From Strongylocentrotus purpuratus (taxonomy: Eukaryota > Echinodermata > Echinoidea > Camarodonta > Strongylocentrotidae), in contig NW_022145604.1 of assembly GCF_000002235.5 (NCBI RefSeq), positions 29,543,357-29,607,356 on the forward strand: DNA of 64,000 bases. Reading direction: 5' to 3'. This document shows, piece by piece, positions 21,221 through 33,374 of the stretch (its first letter is position 1; the number at the start of each line of letters is the position of its first letter). The notes beneath the pieces were generated by a model. It did no database searches, had not been told where the DNA came from, and worked only from the letters and a program-made list of their open reading frames with translations. A program made the translations under genes and the position numbers.

Positions 21221-24200
21221 ATGTCGGCTAAGTTGGGGAAACTAACCTACGATGAGCCTCCGATGTACCTCCAGCGCCCCTCCTCGGGTCGATCCCAGGA
21301 CGTGACCCATGTCTTGGCCAGGACCTTCAGAGACATCTTCACAAGAGACTTGGTGGAGCAGGAGACGGTTAAGAATCTCAACAAGTCTCGCAGCGGAGAC
21401 GATTCCTACCATGAGAAATACGTGGAAGAACTTAGAAAGGTAATGCCAAATGAGCACAACTAATCTATGGGCTTCAATCTGCTGACATGGGAAAGTGTGC
21501 ATACATATGTAATGCACTTTAAGCATGCTTATTGAATTAGAAAATCATGAAGTGTTATGAGTTTAATGTTTAGTGTTTAGAGGAGAGAGAGAGGGAGAAA
21601 GAAATGAGTGGAGAGGATTAGAGATACAGTGAAAACTAGAAGTTGGAGGCACAGAGAGAGAGAGAGAGAGAGAAAGAGAAAAAGGATAGGGGAGAGAAAG
21701 AAAAAGAAGGAATAAACCTAACTCTACTGTAGTACATCCTAATTTAACGTACCGGTATGTGAATATTATTTGATTTTGCACTGCGGAAGAATGCAGAAGT
21801 AGAAACTGGTATAATGCCTTGAATAAAATTATATAAAGAGTTTTTTGTTGTTAAAGTACCTTATATTAATACAGATGTTTCATTCTATGAAATGGCATGC
21901 CTGTTTGTATCGAGAAGGGCGTTAACTCTATGTTAAAGAGCATACAATAATGAGTTAACCCCCCCTCTGGCTCTCAGCTAGCATAGATACTCATCCTAAC
22001 TTAAAATGTTTCGTATTCAGGTTCAAGCCGAGCGTGAGAGGCGTATGGCCGAGGCAGCCATGTTGGAACGCCACATCATGCAAGCCCGAGCCAAGGCCAT
22101 GGCCGAGGATGAGAAGATACTGAACCGAGCAGCAGAGGGTTGTGATATCTATCATGACTTGGGGCTTCCTCCAGGTAAAGATACCTTCCTATTAAAGCCC
22201 CACTGCACTACTTGTAGCTACTTGCGCCCTCTATATCGCAATTAAACAATGAATAATTGGTACCAGTTGGTCCCCATATTGGTCCCCTTTTTCTTATGTT
22301 AATTGAGAGCTGATTTGATGAGATAACCACCTGTCAGTGACCATGCAGGGATCGAGGTCTAATCCCTCCATGCCAAATTAGTGCAGATATATAGCTTTTA
22401 AAAGGGTCATAGGTGGTAAAGTGTCTCAAACAAAAAGGAAAACAAAATGAAACAAGGCAAACAAACAAAAATCAACAAAATGAAATGATGCATGCTTAGT
22501 GTGTGTACTGCATGTGTCTCAATATACAATGCACAACTAAATTATTCATACCCTTACCAAGTTTTGTAATTTTGTAATGATTTGATGTTTTCGTTCAGTG
22601 TTGTGGATGTATTGTTGGATTGTTGGAAACATGATGGATAATAATAATAATAATAATATCGAATATTTAGGAGCGCTAAAAACAATAAGTACCATAGCGC
22701 TTACAAATACAAATATATGTAAAGAGGACAAGAAAGTACAGTACAGGAAGCGAGTATATCGATCATTGGGGGAAAAGGTGAGTTTTGAGGGATCTTTTGA
22801 AGGTGGCAAGACAGGTAATTTTCCTTATGGAAAGAGGGATGCTGTTCCATGTCTTTGATGCAGCTACTGCATGGATGCACCATGTTTTGGTAAAAAGTCT
22901 TCATATGTTATTTAGTCACCCCATGCTTAATAAAGAAACAAAAAGAAAAAGAAAAAAAGAAGACATTAACTTGCTCCTCCATGCACTTTCTCTGCAGTTC
23001 AATCTAACCTGAATGGCTGTTTGGACAGTGATCTGTTACGCAGTCATGGACTGATAGTACCAGAAGATTTCAGTACTGCTGAACCTCCTCTCACTCATGC
23101 CCCACAGGGTAAGTCTGCCACCTAGGCACAGCAAGGTTTTTAGAATGAGACCTGGGATGTATGCGGGGAGTGGCAAATGTAGAACATTGTCTTGCCGAAG
23201 AATATTTGATCCATGCCAATTGGGCTTGAACCTACTACCACTACAGCTTTAATACTCTAGTCCAGTGTTAAAACCAGGGCTCAAATTAATTTTTTGTCCA
23301 CGGGGGCTCTTCCCCCGAAAAAAGAGCCCCCGTGAGCCTTCTCACGGGGGCTCTTTTATTACTGACGGGGGCTCTTTTTTATACAAATATCCATTGAATT
23401 GGTACCTATGATACTCCTCAATTATTTGCTATTTCATCATTATCATTTCAATCAGCATTTTCCCTCTTACAAATTTACAAGCTACATAGCTGTTACTGGC
23501 CTGTGTATATAATATATACGCATACAACACTGATCTTTATGATGTCTTTAACGTGACATATCTTCTTCTCCCCTTGCAAAAAAACAAAAAAACATGGTCA
23601 TTAAAAGGGATTAAGCGACAAATAATGATGATTCAAATTGATGCGAATATTTGTTTGAATAAGCACTGCCATTCATCCAAATCTTCTTTGTAAAAACAAC
23701 TTTTACAAATCTCAGCCATGCTTACTAAGTTGAGACGTTCCTTTCAATTTAAAATACCCATTACATAACACACTTCTCCTAATCTCAAAGTGATCTTACA
23801 GCACAGTGGCAGAATTGCATGGCTGAGGTTTGTAAAAGTCGTTTTTACAAAGAAGATTCTGGTGAAAAGCATTGCTTATTCAAAAAAATCCTTGCATCAA
23901 TTTGAATCACAATGATTATTTGTCGCATGGTCCTTTTATTAAATAACCTTGTTTTCTGTTTTGTTTGCAGAGGGAGAAGAAGCTATGTCACGTTAAGAAA
24001 TCATAAAGATCAGTTGTATTATGCGTATATACATATGATACCAGAACAAATGTTGATTATCAGAATGTCATTTTTGAATACCTCTATACAAATACCACAT
24101 TGTCTTTAGCCCGTATCAGTATTAGTATGATCCAATATAAAGCTATTATTCTTTATTTAATTCAGTATAATGCTTTTCCTCAAAAATAGTTTTGCTATTT

Positions 24201-26808
24201 TTTTTAGGGTTGAGACGCTAAGAAATGGTTTTAAATGTACATTACACGAACCCTGAACCATTGCAAAATGATGGTGGTTCTCTCTCTCTCTCTCTCTCTC
24301 TTTATTTTAATCATGCATTATCAACTACATATAAAGCAGCAACCAAAAACTTAGGGTTATCTGAGATAGGTGAAAGTAAGAGTTAAAAAGAAAGTCATGC
24401 TAAAACGGCGCCTCGATCACTTCCCCCCGCCCCCTGAAAAAAATAAAATAGATTAGTAGTCCTCCTCTCCAGAATCCCCCTCCCCCGCATCACATTTTCA
24501 CTTGGCAGCCTAAGGGGACCGGGGGGTGGGAGGAGGGGGTTAAACCCCCTACCCCCTACCCCCTACCCCCCCCCCCCCCCCCGTAGATCTACCCATGTTA
24601 CCATATCATTCCACGACATTTTGGTCTTCCTCTTCTCCTCAGAAGGGACTTTTAGATTTGCGTGGACGTGGACGTGTTACGTCCTTTTAAGGCACTGGCA
24701 ATCACATGTGACGTCCTTTTAAGCACTGGCAGTGCCTTAAAATGAGGTCACACGTTGCAGTCCACGTTCTCATCGTGCAAATCTAAAAGTCCCTAATATT
24801 GATTTACTGGTCGAGGTTCATTATTTGCTGACAACAAAAAACTTCTCCAGGCCATGACCATGTTTCTGCCCTTGCCCGATCGCCTCCAGCTCCAGCAGCC
24901 ATGGTGCGGCAGCGTGCACACGCACCGCTACTAACAGCGCAGTAGGTCTATAACCACTGCTGACGGCGGCACTGCACTGCGAGCTGAATCGGTAATAATA
25001 AGCCTACTCATAAAACGAGAAACCTTGCACGCTAATCTTAGTTCCATTTCATTGGTTTAAGGTTTGAAAATTGAAACTCAATATTGTGTTAAAGTTATAA
25101 CAGAAAAGATTATCTTTATTTTATAATTCCACCGGGCGATTTTTAATTTTGCAATCGCCCCCGTGAGCAACCTGACGGGGGCGATTTTGTAGCTCACGGG
25201 GGCGAATCACCCACCGCCCCCGTGTATTTTGAGCGCTGGTTGAAACTGATAGACTTATGGGGCGTTGCCAGAAAGTTGCAATCAGTTGAAAATCCCCCAA
25301 TCAAGCGTAAGTCTTGCCATTAATTGTAAATTTGCAATAGATCGCAACACGTACCCAATAGTAAAAGAGAGAGAGAGAGAGAGAGAAAGAGGGGGAGAAT
25401 AAAGGCTAGATCTCGTTAACGTAATGTAATTGTTAAAACTATAATCCTAACAAAATCCTAGGAAATAAAGGAGACTAGTGGGACGTTGCAAGAAAGTTGA
25501 GTTGCAATCGATTGCAAATATCAGGCGCAAATTTTGCAACTTGCAATCAATCGCAACTTTCTTGCTACGCCCCATCTGACTGATCCTACGTGACATTGTG
25601 GATATTCTTTTGTTTGTACAGCTGGAGTAATGCCCCACTATGCCGAAGCCACTCAGACGTCCACCAAGCACATTGGAGGAGGTGAGAAGGGGCAAGCTCA
25701 TGATGCTACTGATAATGGTCCTCTCAAGAAACGGTCAGGGGTGAGTAAAACAGCGACTGGCTGGAATGCTCCTCAGGGAGTGGAGAATGTGCATACATTG
25801 TGTGTGGGTACTTAAGCCTGAATCAAATAGCTGGGGTAATAATAAATCTGTAAAGCGCTTAGACAGGTCGTTGTATGGATGTATTGGGCGCTATATAAAA
25901 GCAGAATATTATTATCCCCTCGCCGACGAAGTCGGAGGGGATATAGTAATGCTGCCGTCCGTCCTTCCTAATTCCTTCCGTGCGTCCGTAACAAATTTGG
26001 TTTCCGATCAATAACTTCAGTAATGTTTGACAGATTTTAATGAAATTTGATATGAAGGTACATGATATCAAAATACAGGCTAAGTTCTTAAATAGTATGC
26101 TCTATATGCACATGGTTGACTTGTTTCGGTAATTCTGTATGGGCATGATACATGTATTATTAATCATATTATTAATAACATTCATCTTCAGATTTTCTGG
26201 TTGTCGTCACTGAAAGATACAGAACATTGGCATAGGCTGACGGGAGACAACTATGATATACAACCATTAATAATATATGGTTTCAACATTAACAAAGAAA
26301 TACAGGACGGTAACTTAATTAGGCCTAAACAAAAGAAGATTTTGTATTGCCCTTTAGGTGCCAACACATAGGTCGGTTAGTTGGAAATCTTTCTTCCCCT
26401 CCCCCTCCCTCTTTGGGCTGATTTTTCTCAGTTTTGAATGCTTGAATACATATTTTTTCTAAAAAAACGGTAACAAAATAAAAAACTTTAAAGAAAAGCC
26501 GACCGTAGATTTCAAGATTTTTTGGTTGGTTGCAAAGGGCAATACTACATCTTTCTTTTAACGCCTTAATTATTATCATTTTGATCTTAGCAGAAGAACG
26601 AGTCCAAGAACAAGTGGAGAGAGATGACTTCACCCCAAACACGTGAGAGGAATCGTAAGGACATGGCCATGGTCTTCAGCAAGTCAAACTTTCTCCGCAA
26701 CCCCCGCCACCGTCCCCCATCGTCTCAGGGTGGGGGCAGGACGTTGGTCAACCCTAACACCATCACTCACAAGCTAGGAGGAGCCAAGTCCACTGTTATT
26801 GATACAGG
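21221..26808 (+). CDS. DLEC1: DLEC1 exons 1-5: N-terminal helical region
   Basis: Exons are 21221-21439, 22021-22174, 22998-23108, 25622-25740 and 26594-26808 (or 26591 if the earlier AG is used, which adds one Gln). Residues 1-273. Exon 1 carries SQDVTHVLARTFRDIF and matches the human TQDISHLLTGVFRNLY block. Exon 2 is a charged coiled-coil-like helix rich in Glu, Arg and Ala. Exon 3 has the SDLLRSHGLIVPEDF block (human SELLRKHHLISPEDY). Exons 4 and 5 are poorly conserved, rich in Lys, Ser and Thr, and probably disordered. Intron 3 contains a 1964-bp hAT element and intron 5 a small MITE. Confidence 0.9.
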
Positions 26809-29800
26809 GTAAGACATATCATATCGAGGGGTCAGTCACATAAAGATGTAACTCCATTTTTGGCCATTTTGAGAAAAAGTGGTTTAAAGATACTTGGGCC
26901 TTAAGCAGTTAAGTCTATGTTTAACTAGGGGTTGGGTGGAGTTAAGTCTTTGTGTTTCCTGGAAAGTCCACATTTTTCTGAACATTTTGACAAATACTCA
27001 TTTTGGCAAAATATGGAGTTACTTCTTTGTGTCACTTAACCCTTGATATGGAAAGGTGAAGTTGTCCGTTGGATGTGAAGTTAGACAGATCAGGGACCCG
27101 ACTTATAAAGAGTCGATATCAATTGCAACTTATTTGCGATTGATATCAAGCGCAACTTTTGAGCGCAACTTTTGTACCGAAGAGTCTTCAAACTTGCGAT
27201 TGATTGGAGGACTTACGATTGATTTGGAATCAATCGTAACTCTTTATAAGATGGGCCCAGATGGGAGAGGATGATAACAATAAGGATAATGGTATTGATC
27301 ATTTAGGAGCGCTAAAAACAAAAGTTCCATAGCGCTTACGAGCCGTTTTCATTTTTAGATATTATGAATATTTCCCTTTCATAGTAGAAAAGTATCTATT
27401 TATATGACTGCATATATGTATTCATATTTCTTTCTTGTGTTGTTGGTATTTTTTAGGAAAAAAGAACCTTCCGTTGTCTTTGTACCCTCGCCCTCTACAA
27501 TCGTCTTCAGCAACTATAAAGTAGGTCAGGTCTACGAGATGACCCTTGACCTCAAGAATGTATCGGCAGCGAGTCGTCCACTCAGGGTCCTTCCTCCAAA
27601 GACGGAATACTTTGCTGTAGGTCTAGGTGAGTGTTTGGTACCTAGAATTTTGATCTGTTGTCCCATGCCTATGAAACAAACTCCCTGTATTATTTTCTGG
27701 GAAATAGTTATTCACTTGACTTCTTCAAATAACATCTGAAAACAAACCTCTACAATTCTTAATTTGTCCTTGGATTAAGGGACAGCTCCTTGTATCTGAA
27801 AAGGCACTTTAGAAATCCAATTATTTTTAAATTATTTTTATCAGTATTATTATTATCATTATTAGTAATAAAACTGATATTGCCTATTGTGCAGACAAGA
27901 GCAGTTAGTTTTTCCCAACAGTGTCTGTATCTTATAACACAGAGGTCAATAATGACACATGGGGATCATTTTCTGAGGCAGCTTTGCATTTCAATTAAAA
28001 GGATTTCCTCTTGCCATTTATTTATGCTCAATTTTTCTGTGGTTGATTTCGATGGAATTTTCTCTGTTATGGCAGAATAGATCTGTTTTCATTAGCTCAA
28101 GATTGCCCCAAAACCTGCTATTTTAACCAGCCCGATCGCAAATTATGCAGCTAATTTGCGTCATCATCAGCCCGCAGTTGCAGTTAGCGGGATATTTGGT
28201 TGAGATAATCATGCCAAGATATCTTGGGCTAGTTTGCAAAATATCCCGCTCTTTGTCCGGTGTGTCTTCACCAGATCGAAGACTCGCACTATGCGCGAAC
28301 GCTGAGCAAAATATCTTGAGCTCGAGTTTCAAGGTCGACTCTCGAGCTGATGAAGCGCTTATTTCCCAAATCAGAAATAGTGGGCTATTTAGCAATCTAG
28401 AGCTGATGAAAACATACCTATTGAGGCTTGATTGTAAGTTTGATTGCATTCTTTTCTGCTGTAGGGAAATTCCCCGGTGAGGAGGGCATTGTTGCTCCCG
28501 GTATGAGCTGTCAGTACAACATCCGCTTTATGCCTGATGCTCTGATGGACTTTGAGGATGAGCTGACGGTCAGCACACAGTCCAGTCAACCAATCACCGT
28601 CAAACTCCTGGGAAAGAGGCCACCACCTCTTCTTACATGTAAGTACTTAATGCACTGATCGGGGCCCCGTGGCACAAAACTTACCAATGATTGTAACTTT
28701 AATTGTCATCAATGGTAACTACCATGGAAACCTTGATTTTGATTGGCTGTTGAGCCCTGTTACCATGGTAGTTGCCATTGATGGCAAAGTTACCATCAGT
28801 GGTAAGTTTTATGCAACGGGGCCCAGGAAAGTCTACAGCTGCATGGATTCGCGTTAGTAGAATAGCACTCATGATGAAGAAATGTGTCATGTTTATTAAA
28901 TTTCATACTGTACTTGTTAAAACAATATTGTCTTTTTTACCGTTCCATTGCAGAGGGCAGTAGTAGATCCTGGTACTACGATGGTACACAGTATTTGTAT
29001 GAATGTGCTGTGCGTGAGCGCCAAAATTAGTTGCCTAGCAGAGCCGGAGTAATATTGGAGCTCCTTGAGCACCTTTTGTCAATTATTATTACCATGGTAG
29101 TACCACTACAATTATTAAATAGAGCTATGGTAGTACTGTCTGTATCATGGTAATACCATATATTTTGTGTAAGGGGTAAGAGTAAACTGCGACGAGCTGG
29201 GATAAACAAAGGCTTACATAATGTGTATAAAATCCTCAAAAAGCAAAGAAATTTGAGAAGTTTGCAGGGGTAGGAGTTAACCAAAAATCATAAATTGTTG
29301 AGAATGATAAGTTGTCTTCTTTGTCTTCCATTTTCCAGTATCTCCTGTTGTAGACTGTGGTCACTGTCTCGTTGACGGCCCCTCTAACACGGAGTTCTTG
29401 GTCAGGAATCTTGGTGGCAGTGGACGCTTCTGTGTCATGCCTAGGAAGTGCTGGCCAGCAACCAACTTTTCAGTAAGTTCCACGCCATGTTTGATCATTA
29501 GCTCTAGAGCATTCTTCTTTCATATGATGTGTTTTGCAGCTTTAGGGCATTTTTGTAGTGTGAAAGGCAATGGTCTTCAGAACATTACATAAAAGGCACA
29601 TCTAAATCAAAGCTAGACTATTGCTAGAATGTGCAATAATGTGAAGTTCTCCAGAGCCCCATTTCACAAAACTTGTCAACAGTGACAATTAAAGATAAAC
29701 TTGAGTTCTGGTAAAAAAAGAAAATTAATTCTCACAGAATCTAACGAAACTTACACTGAATGTTCAAGATTACAAATTAATTTCATGTGCCAAACAATTT

Positions 29801-32800
29801 TGGAAGAAAATGTATACTGGCTGAGTAATGAGCATAGAAAGATAAGGAAATCAGGGTAGTACTAGCCCCGACACCATGTGAGTTGTCCCATATACATCTT
29901 TCTGTGTAAGTGATTGTTACTTTACCAAGACTCTGCCAAATTTATCATGATTTTGATGACTCCAGAACCTTGCATTACACACCATTACTTTCATGCTATA
30001 TGATCAACTTTTCTGATCCATTCCACACCTTTTCTTTCACAATGCAATCGCATTACCAGAACTCAAGTTTATCTTTAAATAACAGTTTTTGTTATAAGCT
30101 AGTGAAATCCTTGCTTCTGATTCGTCATTTGTCATTGAAAAAAGGCTTTGTGAAATGGGCCCCAGGACTTCACATTTAACTTTCAATTTCTGAGAGCCAA
30201 ATGGGTGTTAAAAAATATGTCTATATGCTTGAAATAGTAAATATTCAGCCTCTCAGTTGACACTGATATTATTTATGTCATTTCATAATGAAGTTATACA
30301 AATCCTTGGAGTTTTGCTCTACTTTTACATGTATCCCTTTAACAGATCATATGTTGTAATTTGGGGTCATTGCAATTTTTAGGTTTTCCTTTAACCTTTG
30401 ACCTCCGTTTATGTCCAGCCCAGTGTTATTGTAATAATAAGTATATCTTTTGATGATTTTCGATTTTAATATCCAGGAATGTGAGAATTGGTAGATGTAT
30501 TTTCACTTTTTAATGCAATGTAATCCAAGGAAGTTAGCATTGATGAAACTTTGTGACCTCTATTTTTATTTTGTAATCCTTTCAGTCGGTTGCTACGGGA
30601 GACAGGGTCAACCTTCCACCTTTCCAGCTGTATCCAGCAGTGTTTGAGATCATGGAGGGTCATGCCATTCCACTACAGGTGAGGGGGAAATAAGGATGGG
30701 TGGGGGGGGGGGGGGGAGGGCACTGAACCCCACCCGAAACAGGTTGAAGTTAAAAAAATATTTTCCAGAAACCAAAATGTATCCAAACAAAACATCCAAT
30801 TACTAAAATTATTATTGTATTTAGATTTGCATTTAAATTGATTGGGCTAATTTAAGTTGCCCTTTTATAATAATAATAACAGGAATTTCTATAGCGCTGT
30901 CTATCTACATAATTCTATTCCGAGGCGCATTTATTATTACCCGGCTTTAGCCAAGCTGCCGTTTATACAGCACTCCAGCACTTCAAGGAATTAATTCCTG
31001 CCAGGTACCCATTTACATCACCTGGGTTGAGTGTGGCAAATGTAGATCAATGTCTTGCCATTTCAGTGAGTGTAACTTCTAACTATTTCATGATAAACAA
31101 TTCAGAGTGGTTTTAAGGCTTTCTCTCTCTCATAAGGGGATTCCATTACCAAAACTAAAACTCATCTATAATCCGTTGAACCCATGAAGACTTTGACTGG
31201 AGGCTATATAAAATGTATAACAAAACCAAATGGATTCCAGTAGATTGATGCTACATCCTCGCGTATTTATCTTTCAGCTTTATATGTCTTTTCTTTTTTT
31301 GTAGGTTTCATTTAAGCCGACAGATACCCAAATCTATGAGGAAGAAATCACAGTAGTCTGTGATAACTGCACTGTCAAGCACTTTATTCTCAAAGGTAAG
31401 GTACCATCAATAGAATGCCTCATGAGAATGAATGTTTGATAACAAGCAAAACAATTTTTTTTCTTCTTGATATCAATGATATCAATGGATGTATAAAGGA
31501 TGGAATTCCGCTCCTAATAAGCCCTAGAACCATGAAAATTTAAAACAAAGCTACACAGCTCAACACAATCCTCAAATTGCCCAGATAATAATGATAATGA
31601 TGAGTTCAATTCAATTGAACATTTATTTTCTTCCTTTCAATTTGAAGAAAATAAATGTTCAATTGAACTGAACTTATTATCTTATTGTTAAAATGATATA
31701 AACATTTTTTAAAAGAAGAGAGATTTTAGGGCTTTCTTAAAAGTTTGATGTCTGTCATGAGGCATGGGAGAGCATTCCAAAGTGTTGGGCCTCCATGCCA
31801 GTGCTCTAGCTGTCACCATAGATCTTTGTTGCCCCAGATGGCCACACACATGTTGCTTTGATGCACCAATCACTTACCTGCACAATATCACTTTGCATAA
31901 AACCATAGTAAAAAGAAACGGCTTGGAGACCATTTCACCTTACCCAATTTGCTATTATATTTTTGTTGGCTTTGGTGTCCATTTGACTGGCCATTTGACC
32001 TGTTCCTGAACATATGAAATTCATACATTGTATGTAGCTAGTATGTTGAAGTAGATACTTATTTACTTCTTGATATTCAGAGTTGTATGTTGATTAGTTT
32101 TTGTCTATAACAGGAGGAATGAATCAATTATGTACCACTCCTGTGCTAATTGTTTTCATTGTTTAAATTGTGAAAATATAATTGGGTGTTCTTTTGGACT
32201 GGAATCTCGATGAAGCAATAAGCATTCATGCATGTATTTGTGAACTGGACTACTTTTATAATATCTGACACAGCAATGATATTTACGATGACACATACTT
32301 TCTGTATTACGTGGTCTAGGTGAGGGTCAAAGAGCAAGGGTGCTGCTAGAATCCGCTTCAGGGAGTGAGACGAATCCAACCCCAGGAGAGCTGGTGGACG
32401 TGACGGCTAAGAATCATATCAGGTTTGAAGATATCAACCCCATGACCTACGTCACAGAGGAACTCACCATTAGAAATCTAACGTAAGAATTATTCATCTT
32501 TATCATCCATTCCATTAATTTAAATCTGAGACTGTCATGTCCTGAAATTTTCACAGAAAATATTCATGAGCACCATTTTCATGGCAAGAAAACTTTTGAA
32601 ATTGAAAAAATAAAGTCCTAGTGTAATTTAAAAAAAAAAATTAAAAAAATGTATTTCAGCTTCAAACGGTTTCAGATCTGGCTCGTGTTAAAGCCCCTCT
32701 GCACTAGTTTGGCCCTAGTTTCTCCCTGCGTGGTCACCGACAGGTAGTTATCTCATCAAATCAGGTCTTATCAGGTCTTATGATAGATTAAATGTTTCTT

Positions 32801-33329
32801 CTCTTGTATATTCTTTTTGATTCGTCAGAAATGTGGAGTTGCCATTCCACTGGCAGCTTGTACGTTCATCACCAGAGTGCAGGGATCCCTTCAGAGAGGG
32901 AAAGAAAGACGGTCAACAGATCTCAAGAGTAGCTGATGAGAGGAACATATTCTGCATTAACATGGAGAAAGGAGTTTTACCACCCTCTGGAACTGCTGTC
33001 ACCAGTGTTGCCTTTGCTCCACCCAAGGTACACACAAATATTTTGTCATTTTGTTTCCTTGGTATTCATTCATTGATAGAATATCTCTGTTGGCAATGTC
33101 TTATTGTTTTATGCATAAAGTGATACATCAAAAGATGCATTTGGCATGATGTGCAGTTTCTTACTCTTCTTTTTTGCTTCATATTCTCTCTCTCTTCTTC
33201 TCTGCGTTTTCTTTTTGCTCTCCTTCCTTTCCTCCCTCCCTTTTTTCTCACTTCTGTCTTTTTCTGTGTTTACCTGCCTTCTCTCTCTCTCTCATTCTCT
33301 TTCTCTCTCTCTTTCTCTCTTTCTCTCTT

Positions 33330-33374
<45 letters not shown>

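Larger units (their letters stand above)
23275..25238. mobile_element. hAT-type non-autonomous element in DLEC1 intron 3
   Basis: Left end CAGGGCTCAAATT and right end TTTGAGCGCTG are inverted, flanked by 8-bp GTTAAAAC (23267-23274) and GTTGAAAC (25239-25246), matching at 7 of 8 positions. Subterminal GCCCCCGTGAG motifs recur near both ends (23315-23375 and 25155-25230). No transposase is visible. Inside are a ~125-bp inverted repeat (23596-23725 with 23815-23940) and a smaller inverted-repeat insert (24644-24796). The single mismatch in the target duplication suggests moderate age. Confidence 0.8.
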
